DNA of 64,000 nt from Pseudactinotalea terrae (GCF_009733845.1 NZ_WNXZ01000001.1:1116001-1180000), one strand, 5' to 3'. Numbered from the stretch's first letter, positions 12,458 to 21,768 are shown. Notes: generated from the letters alone by a model not told the origin. Translations and numbers: made by a program.

Positions 12458-13522
12458 ATGACTGACATCAGCTTCCGCAACCGCCGGCCGGCCGGTGTGC
12501 GCACCGGCGGCCAGTTCGCCACCGAGCCGCGCACCGAGCCCACCGTCACCCTGACCACGGTCACCGGCGGGCACGAGCACGCCTGCCGTGCGCACGCCAT
12601 CGGCTGCGCCGCACAGAACCAGCGCGACGCCGGCATCACCGGTGACCCGATCGCCGAGGGTGACGGCTACCTGACCGACGGCACCGCCTCCTGCTACTGC
12701 GGCACCGACACCACCGCCCTGGCCCCGTGGATCACCGAGGGTGAGCAGCTGCTCGCCGAGCGTGAATCCACCGGCGGGCACGAGCATGCCTGCCGCGCGC
12801 ACGCCATCGGCTGCGCCGCACAGAACCAGCGCGACGCCGGCATCACCGGTGACCCGATCGCCGAGGGCGACGGCTACCTGACCGACGGCACCGCCTCCTG
12901 CTACTGCGGCACCGACACCACCGCCCTGGCCCCGTGGATCACCGAGGGTGAGCAGCTGCTCGCCGAGCGTGAGGAGGCCGACCGACAGGCCGCCGAGCTC
13001 GAGGAGGCCGACCGTTACGCCGGGCAGCCCTCCGTCGACGACTTCACTCCCGAGCAGCGCAAGGCGATCGAGGCCACCCACCGCCACGCCTACGACTGGG
13101 CCCACCGCATCGTCGGCAACCTCGGCATGGAGACCCTCGACTACGCCGAGGACTACGCCTCCTGGGTCGCGCGGCTCTACATGGCCTGGGACTGCGACGA
13201 CGACGCCCTCAGCGACCACCCGCGCATGCACCGCGAGTGGGATGCCGAGCGCGGCGCCAACGCCGCCGCCCAGGTCGCCACCGACAGCCAGCAGCAGCAT
13301 TGGGCCGCGTCGATGAGCAACGGCCGGATCATGGCGCGAAGGGAACTGGACCGGACCCGCGCCGGCCAGCGGATGCGGTCCGAGTTCCAGGCGTTCCGCC
13401 ACGACCTCGAGCAGCGCGGCATCTACATGCAGGAGGTCGATGACAGCGTCAGCGGGCGCGGCTGGCGCATCACCGGGCTCGACGGGGACCGGTTCGGAGC
13501 CCACGTCCGCACCGGCGGCTGA
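12458..13522 (+). CDS. GGQF-tag protein with a duplicated Cys/His module
   Basis: A 354-aa protein lacking the start-associated motif; GAGGAGC lies 8-9 nt before ATG 12458. The tag is FRNRRPAGVRTGGQFATE then PRTEPTVTL. Residues ~36-104 and ~105-173 are nearly identical copies of a module with HEHACRAHAIGCAAQ and SCYCGTDTTALAPW, which could bind zinc. The C-terminal half (PEQRKAIEATHRHAYDWAH onward) is helical and charged. The duplication is also near-perfect at DNA level, hence recent. Confidence 0.8.
   Translation: MTDISFRNRRPAGVRTGGQFATEPRTEPTVTLTTVTGGHEHACRAHAIGCAAQNQRDAGITGDPIAEGDGYLTDGTASCYCGTDTTALAPWITEGEQLLAERESTGGHEHACRAHAIGCAAQNQRDAGITGDPIAEGDGYLTDGTASCYCGTDTTALAPWITEGEQLLAEREEADRQAAELEEADRYAGQPSVDDFTPEQRKAIEATHRHAYDWAHRIVGNLGMETLDYAEDYASWVARLYMAWDCDDDALSDHPRMHREWDAERGANAAAQVATDSQQQHWAASMSNGRIMARRELDRTRAGQRMRSEFQAFRHDLEQRGIYMQEVDDSVSGRGWRITGLDGDRFGAHVRTGG
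12563..12976 (+). repeat. Two tandem copies of a 207-bp unit
   Basis: Copies at 12563-12769 and 12770-12976 differ at only a few synonymous positions and keep frame (69 codons each). They encode the Cys/His module of the surrounding gene. Confidence 0.9.
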
Positions 13523-13546
13523 CCCACCCGAGGACGGTGTGACGGC

Positions 13547-13557
13547 CCGCACATCTA
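13547..13557 (+). promoter_or_regulatory. Start-associated motif 4
   Basis: CCGCACATCTA, 9-nt gap to ATG 13564. Confidence 0.9.
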
Positions 13558-13563
13558 CCTCCC

Positions 13564-14013
13564 ATGAGGAGCTTGCTCAGGAGCCGTGTCCCAGCCGGTG
13601 TCAGCACCGGCGGGCAGTTCGCCACCGACCACCGCCGTGAGCCGGCTGTCACGCTGACCTCGCGTGCGGGCACCGCCTCCTCATGCCTGCAGCAGCTGGC
13701 CGAGCGTGACGGGTGGCACGCGGTGATGCCGTTGCCTTCCGCGCAGACCCCGCCCGAGGCCGCGGTCACCCCCGGCACCGGTGTGGTGCTGCAGCTGCAC
13801 CGCTGCCCCGAGACCCCCGAGGCCGTGTTCGTGGAGCTGGACCCCGACCGGTCCCTCCCCTGGGCGCGCCCGGTGTTCTTCGAGCTGCGCGGCGAGGAGC
13901 TCTCCCGGGTGGCCTCCCGCGATGACGGCAGCCGGTACCGGACCTTCATCGGCTCCGGCATCACCGGGCCCGAGATCCTCGCCGACGTGCTCGACCGCTA
14001 CCTGCGGCGATGA
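13564..14013 (+). CDS. GGQF-tag protein, 149 aa
   Basis: Tag: SRVPAGVSTGGQFATD then HRREPAVTL (residues ~7-32). The remainder resembles a compact alpha/beta domain: GTGVVLQLHRCPETPEAVF, RPVFFELRGEELSRV and a C-terminal GPEILADVLDRYLRR. No family recognised. ATG of the next gene overlaps the stop (ATGA), so the downstream untagged protein is a translational partner. Confidence 0.75.
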   Translation: MRSLLRSRVPAGVSTGGQFATDHRREPAVTLTSRAGTASSCLQQLAERDGWHAVMPLPSAQTPPEAAVTPGTGVVLQLHRCPETPEAVFVELDPDRSLPWARPVFFELRGEELSRVASRDDGSRYRTFIGSGITGPEILADVLDRYLRR

Positions 14014-14351
14014 CCGCACCGGCACCGGTCCGGTTCGCCCCGTCCTGGACCACGACCACCACCGGTGGGAAGGTCACCTCGCTGTGCGGGTGCGGCTGGT
14101 CCCACACCAGCGCGGATGCGGACCTGGCCTCGATCGCCCGCGTCGACCACGAGCTGCGGCACCGGCGCCGCGCCACCGAACAGGCCGGACTGGCCGACCT
14201 GCTGGACGCCGGCGAGAACCCCATGCCGACCGTGCTCGGCAAGCTGGTCGCGACCGGCCTGACCCGCGAGAGCGCGTTGGCCGCCGTCCATGACGCGGTC
14301 GATACCCGCCGCGTCACCATCACCGACCGGTTCGCCCTGCGGCGCGCCTGA
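14010..14351 (+). CDS. Small Cys/His protein, untagged
   Basis: A 113-aa protein coupled to the upstream tagged gene by a 4-nt overlap. LCGCGW, later SIARVDHELRHRR, gives a CxC...HxxxxH arrangement compatible with a small zinc site. The C-terminal part (DLLDAGENPMPTVLGKLVATG) is helical. No tag and no start-associated motif, so it probably works with the upstream protein. Function unknown. Confidence 0.65.
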   Translation: MTAPAPVRFAPSWTTTTTGGKVTSLCGCGWSHTSADADLASIARVDHELRHRRRATEQAGLADLLDAGENPMPTVLGKLVATGLTRESALAAVHDAVDTRRVTITDRFALRRA

Positions 14352-14353
14352 CC

Positions 14354-14364
14354 CCGCACATCTA
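14354..14364 (+). promoter_or_regulatory. Start-associated motif 5
   Basis: CCGCACATCTA, 10-nt gap to ATG 14372; begins 2 nt after the preceding stop codon. Confidence 0.9.
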
Positions 14365-14371
14365 CCCTGAC

Positions 14372-15283
14372 ATGCAGCACATCAGGAGCACCCCCGTGGC
14401 CGACGTCAGCAACCGCAACCGCCAGCCCGCCGGCGTCAGCACGGGCGGCCAGTTCGCGGTCGAACCACGCACCGAGACCGACGTGGAGCTCGACGACACC
14501 GCCCCGGTGGCGCTGTCCACCGTCGTGCCCGCCGACGGGCAGGAGGACCTGCTGGTCGATGAGTACGAGCACGGCGACCCCACCCTGGGCTCCATCCACG
14601 TCACCGCCACCGACGGCGGCTTCCTCGCCGAGGCCGCCTCGCAGCCGATCGGGTTCATCGAGGGGCTCGGCCTCCACGCCGCCACGCTCGGCCTGGACCC
14701 CGAGGACGAGGACTCCATGGAGGCCTACCTCACCACCCGTGAGCTCGTCGTGGCCCAGTGGCTCAAGACCGAGTACGGCATCGACCGGCTCGACGCCGAG
14801 GACTGGGACATGGCCCGGGGGACCTTCACCGCCGACCTGCCCGCCGAGGCCAGCACCGCCGACATCGTCGACGCGGTGCGCGCACAGGGCAAGCCCGTCG
14901 CCCTGTACAACGAGTCCGACCCCGGCACCTACGGGGTCCGGAACATGTGGCCGGTGCTGGCCGAGCACCTGGCCGCCGACGACGCACGCGCCAAGACCGC
15001 CACCACGGCCATCACGTGGCGGCGCCGGTTCCCGGTCGCCGACGTCAGGGAGGTCTGGACCGCGCAGGTGCCGATCAGCATGCTGCGCCAGGTGGACGCC
15101 GGGGCCCTGCACCGCTCCGACCTGGACCAGTACATCTGCGACAACGGGGAGCCCGTCGAGGGCCCCACCGGGGACCGATCCGGCCGCGACTTCGATGAGG
15201 TCTGGCACGACTTCGCCGACTACGGTCAGCTGCTCCCGGCCTACCGGCCCGTGCCCGAGCAGGGACAGGAGACGGCACAGTGA
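14372..15283 (+). CDS. GGQF-tag protein, 303 aa
   Basis: Two starts compete: ATG 14372, fixed by the start-associated motif, and GTG 14396, preceded by AGGAGCACCCCC. The tag SNRNRQPAGVSTGGQFAVE then PRTETDVEL lies downstream of both. The body is acidic (many Asp/Glu) with VVAQWLKTEYGIDRLDAEDWDMARGTF and a C-terminal RDFDEVWHDFADYGQLLPAYRP. No known domain. The stop overlaps GTG of the next tagged gene, making a two-gene coupled unit. Confidence 0.75.
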   Translation: MQHIRSTPVADVSNRNRQPAGVSTGGQFAVEPRTETDVELDDTAPVALSTVVPADGQEDLLVDEYEHGDPTLGSIHVTATDGGFLAEAASQPIGFIEGLGLHAATLGLDPEDEDSMEAYLTTRELVVAQWLKTEYGIDRLDAEDWDMARGTFTADLPAEASTADIVDAVRAQGKPVALYNESDPGTYGVRNMWPVLAEHLAADDARAKTATTAITWRRRFPVADVREVWTAQVPISMLRQVDAGALHRSDLDQYICDNGEPVEGPTGDRSGRDFDEVWHDFADYGQLLPAYRPVPEQGQETAQ

Positions 15284-16086
15284 CCGACATCGGCGACCGC
15301 AACCGTCAGCCAGCCGGGGTCTGCACCGGCGGCCAGTTCGCCGTCGAGCCCAAGGTCGAGGCCACCGTCAGCCTCACCAGCTCGGTCACCGGCCCTGAGG
15401 CCGTACAGGGCAACCGGGAGCAGGTGCAGGAACGCTACCGCCGCGCCCGCGAGGACGACTGGGGTGACCTGGTCCGCCACGAGGCGCACCGGGACATGGA
15501 GGTCATGGCGATGCACGTGCTCGCCCGGGCCGTGCTCGAGGAGTTCCCGACCGCGACCCACGTCGTCCTGTCCCGCTCCGACCAGGGCCCCGACGAGATG
15601 GTCGCCGGCGAGGTCCGCGACACCGACGGCCACGTGCTCACCGACAGCGAGTGGGGCTACGAGGACTACTACGACGCCGCCTCCGACCTGTCGCAGGATG
15701 GTGTGTGGCGCGAGCACGCCACCGAGACCACCCCCGACCTCCTCGGGCGGCGTTTCGTGCTCGACGTGCGCCGCGTTGTGCAGACCCCGATCGTGCTGTC
15801 CGACCAGGACTCGGTGCACGCCCGCTCCGCGCTGCGTGAGGCCGTGCTGGCAGCTGCGCCCGACACCCTGGACTGGCAGGTGCTGACCGAGCGGGTCGAC
15901 GGCAGCTCCCGGTACGAGTACACCAACACGGTCGCGGTGACCCGCGCCGACGGGTGGAAGACCACCGTCGACATCACCGGCACCCAGGCCGCTGACGAGA
16001 TCGCCAACTTCGAGGCCGAGCACTGCGAGGACGGTCTGCCCCGACTGGGCGGCGCCTGGGACGACCTCCCGGACAGCACCGACTGA
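15280..16086 (+). CDS. GGQF-tag protein, 268 aa
   Basis: GTG 15280 overlaps the previous stop (GTGA) and needs no motif of its own. The tag is DRNRQPAGVCTGGQFAVE then PKVEATVSL. A helical segment follows (EVMAMHVLARAVLEEFPTA), then ATHVVLSRSDQGPDEMVAGEV and two strand-rich stretches (RRFVLDVRRVVQTPIVLS, EYTNTVAVTRADGWKTTVDI). No family recognised. It ends the first cluster of tagged genes before the restriction-modification locus. Confidence 0.75.
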   Translation: MTDIGDRNRQPAGVCTGGQFAVEPKVEATVSLTSSVTGPEAVQGNREQVQERYRRAREDDWGDLVRHEAHRDMEVMAMHVLARAVLEEFPTATHVVLSRSDQGPDEMVAGEVRDTDGHVLTDSEWGYEDYYDAASDLSQDGVWREHATETTPDLLGRRFVLDVRRVVQTPIVLSDQDSVHARSALREAVLAAAPDTLDWQVLTERVDGSSRYEYTNTVAVTRADGWKTTVDITGTQAADEIANFEAEHCEDGLPRLGGAWDDLPDSTD

Positions 16087-16296
16087 CGAACGGTCCAGCG
16101 TCTCCCGTCCCCACGGCACGTGCCATTGGTGACGCTGTCGACATCGCTGCCGGTGCCGCACATACGGGCGGCGAAGAAGGTCCCGCACACAGCCGGACGC
16201 GCCGCGCAGACTCCCTCGGAGCCGGGGCGCTGCGAACGGTCTGTAGCCTCCCCCTAGCGGTCACGACAGCCGCAGTACACAAGGAGACACACCGCA

Positions 16297-18270
16297 GTGG
16301 CGAAAACCCGACTCGACCAACTCCTGGGCCGTATCGAGTCCGAGACGCTGCGCGAGCAGATCGCGAGCGAGATCGCCACCCTCACCGACCGCACCAAGTT
16401 CGGCCTCGTGTACGAGGAGCACCTGCCCGAGCAGATCCGCCTACCCGGGGTCAAGCCCCGCCGCCGCTCCAAGGTGGTGCACCGCAACGACCCCGTCGAC
16501 GCCCCGCTGCGCACCGTCCGCAAGATCACCGGCCAGCAGGTACAGCTCGACGACGACACCACCGCACCCATCGAGGACGTCGTGGTCGTGCGCGAGTACG
16601 GCGAACCGCTCTACCCGGGTCTGGAGGTGCTCGAGCGCATCAACCGCGGTGGCGACAAACCCGACCACGTGCTCATCGAGGCGGAGAACCTGCATGCCCT
16701 CGAGGCGCTGGCCTACACCCACGCCGAATCGGTCGACTGCATCTACATCGACCCGCCCTACAACACCGGCGGCGACCTCATCTACAACGACCGCTACGTC
16801 GGCAAGGAAGACACCTACCGGCATTCCCTGTGGCTCTCGTTCATGGCCCGCCGGCTCCGCCTGGCCCGCAAGCTCCTCAAGCGCACCGGCGTCATCATCG
16901 TCGCGATCGACGACAACGAGCACGCCCACCTCAAGGTCTTGCTCGACCAGGAGTTCGGTGAACGGAACTTCCTATCCAACGTCGCGTGGCTCGGCTCGTC
17001 GCGGAACGACCCAAGGTTCACTTCGGGCGGGCTCGACTACATGCTGATCTATGGCAGGTCGAAGGCCGACCTCGTTGCGAGCGACTCGCGTTGGGTCGAG
17101 ACGAAGATGGGGTATGACATTGCGATCGAGGGCGCGCGGGCAGCGTGGGAGAAGTCAGGTGGCGACCCAGCGGAAGCGACGAAGCTCTACCGCGCTGCTA
17201 TGCGTCTTCGGAAAGCTGAGATGGAGAAGGGGGTGGCCAGATACAGCGAGATCGACGAGACCGGACGGCTGTTCTTCCGAGCTGACCTGAGCAGCCCAAA
17301 CCCCAGACCGAACCTGCAGTACGACCTCCCGCATCCGGTAACCGGGAAGCCTGTCCACCGAGCAGCAAACGGTTGGGTCTACTCGCCTGAGACTATGCAG
17401 GAGAAGCTCGCAGAGGGTCGCATCCTGTTCGGCCCGGACCACACCCAGGGCGCCTACTACAAGAGATACCTGGACGAGGTGGCGGAACAGGCCATCCGGC
17501 CCTTCATCGACGTCGATCGTCGCGCCTCATCCTTGGCGTTGACCAAGTTGCTGGGTGAGCAACGGTTCAAGTTTCCCAAGGACGTGTCGGTTGTTGCGAA
17601 CTGGATCAACGCCGTCTCGATGCGAGACCCCCGTGCGGTGGTGCTCGATTTCTTCGGCGGTTCGGGCGCGACGATGCACGCCGTCATGGAGCTCAACGCC
17701 GCCGACGGCGGCAGCAGGCAGTGCATCCTCGTGACGAACAACGAGGTGAACGAGAAGGAAGCGAAGCAGCTCGTCAAGGCCGGGCACCTGCCCGGTGACC
17801 CCGAGTGGGAGGCCAACGGCATCTTCGAGCATGTCACCCGGCCCCGGATCAGCACGGTCGTGACGGGTACGCGTCCCGATGGGTCCTCCTACTCGAACGG
17901 CCTCGAGGAGAACGTCACGATCGCCAAGCTCACCTACCTGGACCGCACCGATATCGAGCGGGCCAAGGCCTTCACCCAGGTCGCGAACCTGCTGTGGTTG
18001 CAGGCCGGAGCGCACGGGGCGGCCATCACCGCGGAGACCGACGACTTCGCGGCCCCCGATGGTGCGCACTACGCGATCTGCTTCAACGTGGACAACTGGG
18101 AGCCGTTCGTCGAGGCGGTCAACGCCCGGCAGGACATCACCCACGCTTACGTCGTGACCGACGCCGAGGAGTCCTACCGGCTCGTGCTCGCACGGTTGCG
18201 GACCGACATCCGCGCGCGACGGCTGTACGAGAACTACCTGACGAACTTCACGACGAACACCCCGAGGTGA
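16297..18270 (+). CDS. mod: Type III restriction-modification methyltransferase (Mod)
   Basis: A 657-aa beta-class N6-adenine methyltransferase. The catalytic IDPPYNTG lies near residue 150 and the SAM-binding VLDFFGGSGATMHAV near residue 448, the order expected for type III Mod. The segment between (residues ~220-430) is the target-recognition domain and is visibly richer in A/T and rarer codons than the flanks, as expected if it was exchanged. Mod alone modifies one strand of its site and with Res forms the cleaving complex. AAGGAG precedes GTG 16297 by 11 nt. Res follows 4 nt after the stop. It protects, or competes for, the element's host. Confidence 0.92.
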   Translation: MAKTRLDQLLGRIESETLREQIASEIATLTDRTKFGLVYEEHLPEQIRLPGVKPRRRSKVVHRNDPVDAPLRTVRKITGQQVQLDDDTTAPIEDVVVVREYGEPLYPGLEVLERINRGGDKPDHVLIEAENLHALEALAYTHAESVDCIYIDPPYNTGGDLIYNDRYVGKEDTYRHSLWLSFMARRLRLARKLLKRTGVIIVAIDDNEHAHLKVLLDQEFGERNFLSNVAWLGSSRNDPRFTSGGLDYMLIYGRSKADLVASDSRWVETKMGYDIAIEGARAAWEKSGGDPAEATKLYRAAMRLRKAEMEKGVARYSEIDETGRLFFRADLSSPNPRPNLQYDLPHPVTGKPVHRAANGWVYSPETMQEKLAEGRILFGPDHTQGAYYKRYLDEVAEQAIRPFIDVDRRASSLALTKLLGEQRFKFPKDVSVVANWINAVSMRDPRAVVLDFFGGSGATMHAVMELNAADGGSRQCILVTNNEVNEKEAKQLVKAGHLPGDPEWEANGIFEHVTRPRISTVVTGTRPDGSSYSNGLEENVTIAKLTYLDRTDIERAKAFTQVANLLWLQAGAHGAAITAETDDFAAPDGAHYAICFNVDNWEPFVEAVNARQDITHAYVVTDAEESYRLVLARLRTDIRARRLYENYLTNFTTNTPR

Positions 18271-18274
18271 CCCG

Positions 18275-20761
18275 GTGGACCTGACCCTGCACACCTACCA
18301 GGAGCAGGCTGTTGTCGAGCTCGTGCAGACCTACGACGACGCCGCCCATGCCAGCCGCCGCCGCGGCAAGAGCACCGCGATCGCCCTGACCGCTCCGACC
18401 GGTGCGGGCAAGACCGTGATCGCGGCCGCGTTCATCGAACGGCTGCTGGTCGGCGATGGAGAGAATGTCGGGGCGAACCCCGACCTAGCGGTGCTGTGGC
18501 TCTCGGACTCGCCAGACCTGAACCAGCAGACCCTCGACAAGCTCGAGGTGGCCACCGACAAGGTCGTCGGCACTGTGGTGGACGAGCAGTTCGACGAGCC
18601 GCACTTCCCGCCCGGGCAGGTGTACTTCATCAACACCCAGAAGCTGGGCGGCGGAGCCAAGACCTACCGTGCCGGCGGTGCCCGCCGGTACAGCCTGTGG
18701 GACACGATCGCCGGGTCAGTGGCCCGGTACGGTCCCAGCTTCCTGGTGATCATCGACGAAGCTCACCGCGGCACGGGCGTCACCACCGGCAACCCGGAGA
18801 CCATCCTGGGCCAGGTCCTGAGCGGTGGGGCGAACCTGCGCACCCCGCCGGGAGTGGTGCTGGGTATCTCGGCCACCCAGGAACGGTTCCGCACGCTGGT
18901 CGGATCCTCGCGCACCTGGGAGCCGGTCGTTGTCGAGGCCGCCGACGTGCGCGCGTCCGGGCTGGTCAAGGATGACCTGCCGATCGGGCGCACCACCGAC
19001 GACCAGGAGGGCGACGTCACGCTGCTCGCCGAGGCCACTGCCCGGTTGGCGGTGATGCGGGAGTCGTGGGCGAGCTTCACCACAGCGAACGAGGAGCAGC
19101 CGGTCGAGCCGGCGCTGGTGGTGCAGCTGCCGGCGAGTGTGGCGGCAGCCAAGGTGGCCCAGTACATCGACGTCATCCGTGAGACCGACCCCACGATCAC
19201 ACCGGACAACATCGCTCACTGCTTGCAGGACCATCGCCCCGAGGTGTTCGGGCAGTACACGATCCCGTACGTGCCGCCGACGGCGATCCAGTCCGACACC
19301 CGGGTCCGGGTGGTGCTGTTCAAGGAGGCGCTGACCACCGGGTGGGACTGCCCTCGCGCGGAGGTGATGATCTCGCTGCGCTCGGCCAGCGACCCCACCT
19401 ACATCACGCAGCTGATCGGCCGCATGGTGCGCAACCCGTTGGCGCGGCGCATCGAGTCGCGTGCGGACCTGAACGCCGTGTGGGTGTACCTGCCGCACTT
19501 CAACAAGGACGCCGTCAACAGCGTCGTGGCCCGGCTGCGTGAAGGTGACGACGCGATCACCGTGACGCCCGTGCTGGAACCGGTCACCACCGTCCGGAAC
19601 CCGAACGTGCCGGACTCGGTCTGGACGGCGTTCCGGGGCTTTCCCACCTTCACCCGCCCGACCAAGGTCGCCAAGAACGCCGTGGACCGGGCCATCAAGC
19701 TGGGCATGCTGTTCCAGGAGGTCGGCGGGCTCAAGGCCTCCGAGTCGCTGGTCCGCACCTCGGTGACCGCAGCGGCCCGGGCGGCGCTGACCCGTCACGC
19801 GCAGGCCGTGCAGGACAAGGCGGAGACGTACTCGAGGATCGACTTCGAGGTGCAGTGGGTGGACTACCTCACCGGTGAGGTCACCGAGACCACCGACGGG
19901 TTCCGGGAGACCGTGGTCCGCAACATCGACGACCTGTACGCCTCCGCGCAGCGGCGCATGTTCGGCGCGCCGGCGAAGTGGCTGTGGAACGAGCTGTGCG
20001 ACGAAATGGACCCTGAGGACGCCAAGCTCACCGTCGCCGCGCTGTCGACGCTTCCGGACATCAAGGCCGACATCACCGCCGCAGCGGAGGCCCTGATCCG
20101 GTCCTGGCGCAAGGAGCACCAGTGGCGGGTCTCCGAGCAGGGCGGTGAGATGGTGGCCCGGCTGAACGGCATCCTGGAGACCTCTCCTCGCCCGGAGCCG
20201 ACTCCCGTCATCGAACCGTCCCCGCGGGAGGTCGCCGACCAGGAGCTGCGGCTGCCGCTGCACCTGATCGCCGCAGACGAGGGTCAGGACTGCCCCGCCG
20301 GGCTGTACCCGGTCAAGTTCGGGTCCTCGTGGGAGGAACGCACGATCGCCTCCGCGCTCAACGGTGACGGTGTGCTGGGGTGGTATCGCAACCCGCCGAA
20401 CGGTGCGTCCGCGGTGCGGATCCCGTGGTGGCCGCCGGAGGACCCTCAGAACGTGGGGCTGCTGGCGCCGGACCTGCTGGTCTTCCGTGAGGTTCCTGAC
20501 CGGGGTGTGGTCGTTGACATCCTCGACCCGCACGACCCCACCCGGGAGGACACGATCGGGAAGTGGCGGGCGCTGGCCAGGTTCGCCGTCGAGCACGGCG
20601 ACCGGCTGGGACGGGTGTGGGCGATCGCGGTCGGTGGTACCGAGAAGCACCTGCTGTTCCTGGACCTGCGCCGCGAGGCGGTGGTCGCCGCGCTGAACAC
20701 CGACGGTGTCGATGTGCGGAAGCTGTTCGAGCAGGAGGGTGGACGCCTCCCGGAGCGGTAG
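18275..20761 (+). CDS. res: Type III restriction endonuclease subunit (Res)
   Basis: An 828-aa superfamily 2 helicase/nuclease. Walker A TAPTGAGKTVIAAAF is near residue 40 and the DEAH box VIIDEAHRG near residue 158; SATQERFRTLVG follows. TTGWDCPRAEV and ITQLIGRMVRNP are helicase motifs V/VI. The C-terminal part with LLAPDLLVFREV and VVVDILDPH corresponds to the nuclease domain of the family. GTG 18275 has GAGG 7 nt upstream inside mod. Length and order are typical of an intact type III system. Confidence 0.9.
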   Translation: MDLTLHTYQEQAVVELVQTYDDAAHASRRRGKSTAIALTAPTGAGKTVIAAAFIERLLVGDGENVGANPDLAVLWLSDSPDLNQQTLDKLEVATDKVVGTVVDEQFDEPHFPPGQVYFINTQKLGGGAKTYRAGGARRYSLWDTIAGSVARYGPSFLVIIDEAHRGTGVTTGNPETILGQVLSGGANLRTPPGVVLGISATQERFRTLVGSSRTWEPVVVEAADVRASGLVKDDLPIGRTTDDQEGDVTLLAEATARLAVMRESWASFTTANEEQPVEPALVVQLPASVAAAKVAQYIDVIRETDPTITPDNIAHCLQDHRPEVFGQYTIPYVPPTAIQSDTRVRVVLFKEALTTGWDCPRAEVMISLRSASDPTYITQLIGRMVRNPLARRIESRADLNAVWVYLPHFNKDAVNSVVARLREGDDAITVTPVLEPVTTVRNPNVPDSVWTAFRGFPTFTRPTKVAKNAVDRAIKLGMLFQEVGGLKASESLVRTSVTAAARAALTRHAQAVQDKAETYSRIDFEVQWVDYLTGEVTETTDGFRETVVRNIDDLYASAQRRMFGAPAKWLWNELCDEMDPEDAKLTVAALSTLPDIKADITAAAEALIRSWRKEHQWRVSEQGGEMVARLNGILETSPRPEPTPVIEPSPREVADQELRLPLHLIAADEGQDCPAGLYPVKFGSSWEERTIASALNGDGVLGWYRNPPNGASAVRIPWWPPEDPQNVGLLAPDLLVFREVPDRGVVVDILDPHDPTREDTIGKWRALARFAVEHGDRLGRVWAIAVGGTEKHLLFLDLRREAVVAALNTDGVDVRKLFEQEGGRLPER

Positions 20762-20882
20762 GGCGAGCGCCGCCCGCCGTCTACCGGGCATGCCTGCATC
20801 CCAGTGCCGCCAGACGCCGGCGTGGAGCGGTCGCCAGAGAAGTCGCCGATCTGTTCCGGTCACCGACCCGAGCCGTGCTGGC

Positions 20883-20888
20883 TAGCGT
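20883..20888 (+). promoter_or_regulatory. -10 box for a leaderless start
   Basis: TAGCGT lies exactly 6 nt before ATG 20895, matching the TANNNT pattern at -12 to -7 of a leaderless transcript. No clear -35. Confidence 0.5.
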
Positions 20889-20894
20889 GCGGAC

Positions 20895-21098
20895 ATGGTC
20901 AACTTGACGCTGCACCAGGGAGCCTCCGCGAACTTCATGCGCGAGGACTTCACCGACGCTCAGGTCCGGTTCGAGAACGGCTGGTGCTACGTGCGCACAC
21001 CGGACGGCACCGAGCGGCAGTTCGACCCGTACCGCTGGTCGAAGGTCGTTGACCGTGACAGCGGCGCAGTGCTCGGCGAGAGCCCGCAGGGGGCATAG
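20895..21098 (+). CDS. Small hypothetical protein, 67 aa
   Basis: A compact protein (MVNLTLHQGASANFMREDF, then WCYVRTPDGTERQFDPYRW) that looks like a small beta-sheet fold. It has no Shine-Dalgarno but a TAGCGT box consistent with leaderless transcription. The stop TAG abuts GTG 21099 of the next gene, so both are one unit. It follows res by 133 nt and may be an accessory of the restriction locus or an independent defence gene; not recognised. Confidence 0.6.
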   Translation: MVNLTLHQGASANFMREDFTDAQVRFENGWCYVRTPDGTERQFDPYRWSKVVDRDSGAVLGESPQGA

Positions 21099-21659
21099 GT
21101 GGCCGCCGACGATGTCGTCGAGCGCCTGGTGGGCGCGCTGCACGAGTACCAGGCCAAGGTGACGCCGAGCTACGACGAGGTCCTGAACGAGGTGACCGCC
21201 GTCGCCAAGGAGACCGGCTCCCTGGGGAAGGTCGAGATCGGCGCCCTGGTGCTCTGGAAGCGGCTGAACGCCAGCACGAAGTGGGCCGCCCAGCTGATGA
21301 ACACACCCGACACCGAGGTCCGGGCCGCTACTGCGGCAGCCCGCCGGGCCGCAGAAGCGACCGAGATCGAGGCAGCTGCCCGGGCTGCCCGCGCCGCGAT
21401 CTGGGTGCTCCCCGGTTTCCGCACTGGCGACGCCCTGGCATCAGCCGTGCTGTGCGCGCTCGTGCCGCACCGGCTCGCCGTCTACGATCGGCGCGCCCAC
21501 GCGGGACTGCATTCGCTGGGGATCACGCTGAGCAACGGCTCGGGCCGGTACGGGCGGTACATGGTGGCCGTCGAGCAGCTGCGGGACCGGGCGCTCGAGT
21601 CCGGCCATGAGCTCACCGTCCGCGACGTCGACCTGGCGCTCTACACCCTCGGCGGGTAG
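21099..21659 (+). CDS. Hypothetical protein, 186 aa, next to the restriction locus
   Basis: GTG 21099 directly follows the preceding TAG. Mostly helical, with an Ala/Arg/Glu-rich helix (residues ~65-95), then WVLPGFRTGDALASAVL, LVPHRLAVYDRRAHAGL and a C-terminal VRDVDLALYTLGG. The LPGF...D..AH pattern recalls the helix-hairpin-helix and catalytic Asp region of DNA-glycosylase-like folds found in small defence-associated proteins, but the match is weak. Paired with the 67-aa gene upstream. Confidence 0.6.
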   Translation: MAADDVVERLVGALHEYQAKVTPSYDEVLNEVTAVAKETGSLGKVEIGALVLWKRLNASTKWAAQLMNTPDTEVRAATAAARRAAEATEIEAAARAARAAIWVLPGFRTGDALASAVLCALVPHRLAVYDRRAHAGLHSLGITLSNGSGRYGRYMVAVEQLRDRALESGHELTVRDVDLALYTLGG

Positions 21660-21750
21660 CGGCCGACTAGCCTGCCGCCCTGCAAGAGGACGACCCCATT
21701 GCCGCGCGTCGGCTCCGCACCGCGCTGATCGCTGACGCCGCTACGACAGC

Positions 21751-21761
21751 CCGCACATGTA
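21751..21761 (+). promoter_or_regulatory. Start-associated motif 6
   Basis: CCGCACATGTA variant, 10-nt gap to ATG 21769. Confidence 0.85.
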
Positions 21762-21768
21762 GCGGGGC

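Noticed and set aside
18716-20863. A 715-codon minus-strand frame opposite res
   Set aside because: Antisense of a recognised helicase/nuclease with intact motifs; His/Arg/Gly-rich and without domain.
20790-20888. A ~31-codon frame starting ATG after GTCTACCGGGC, which resembles the second half of the start motif
   Set aside because: The conserved CCGCACAT half is missing and the product is Arg/Ser-rich with no features.
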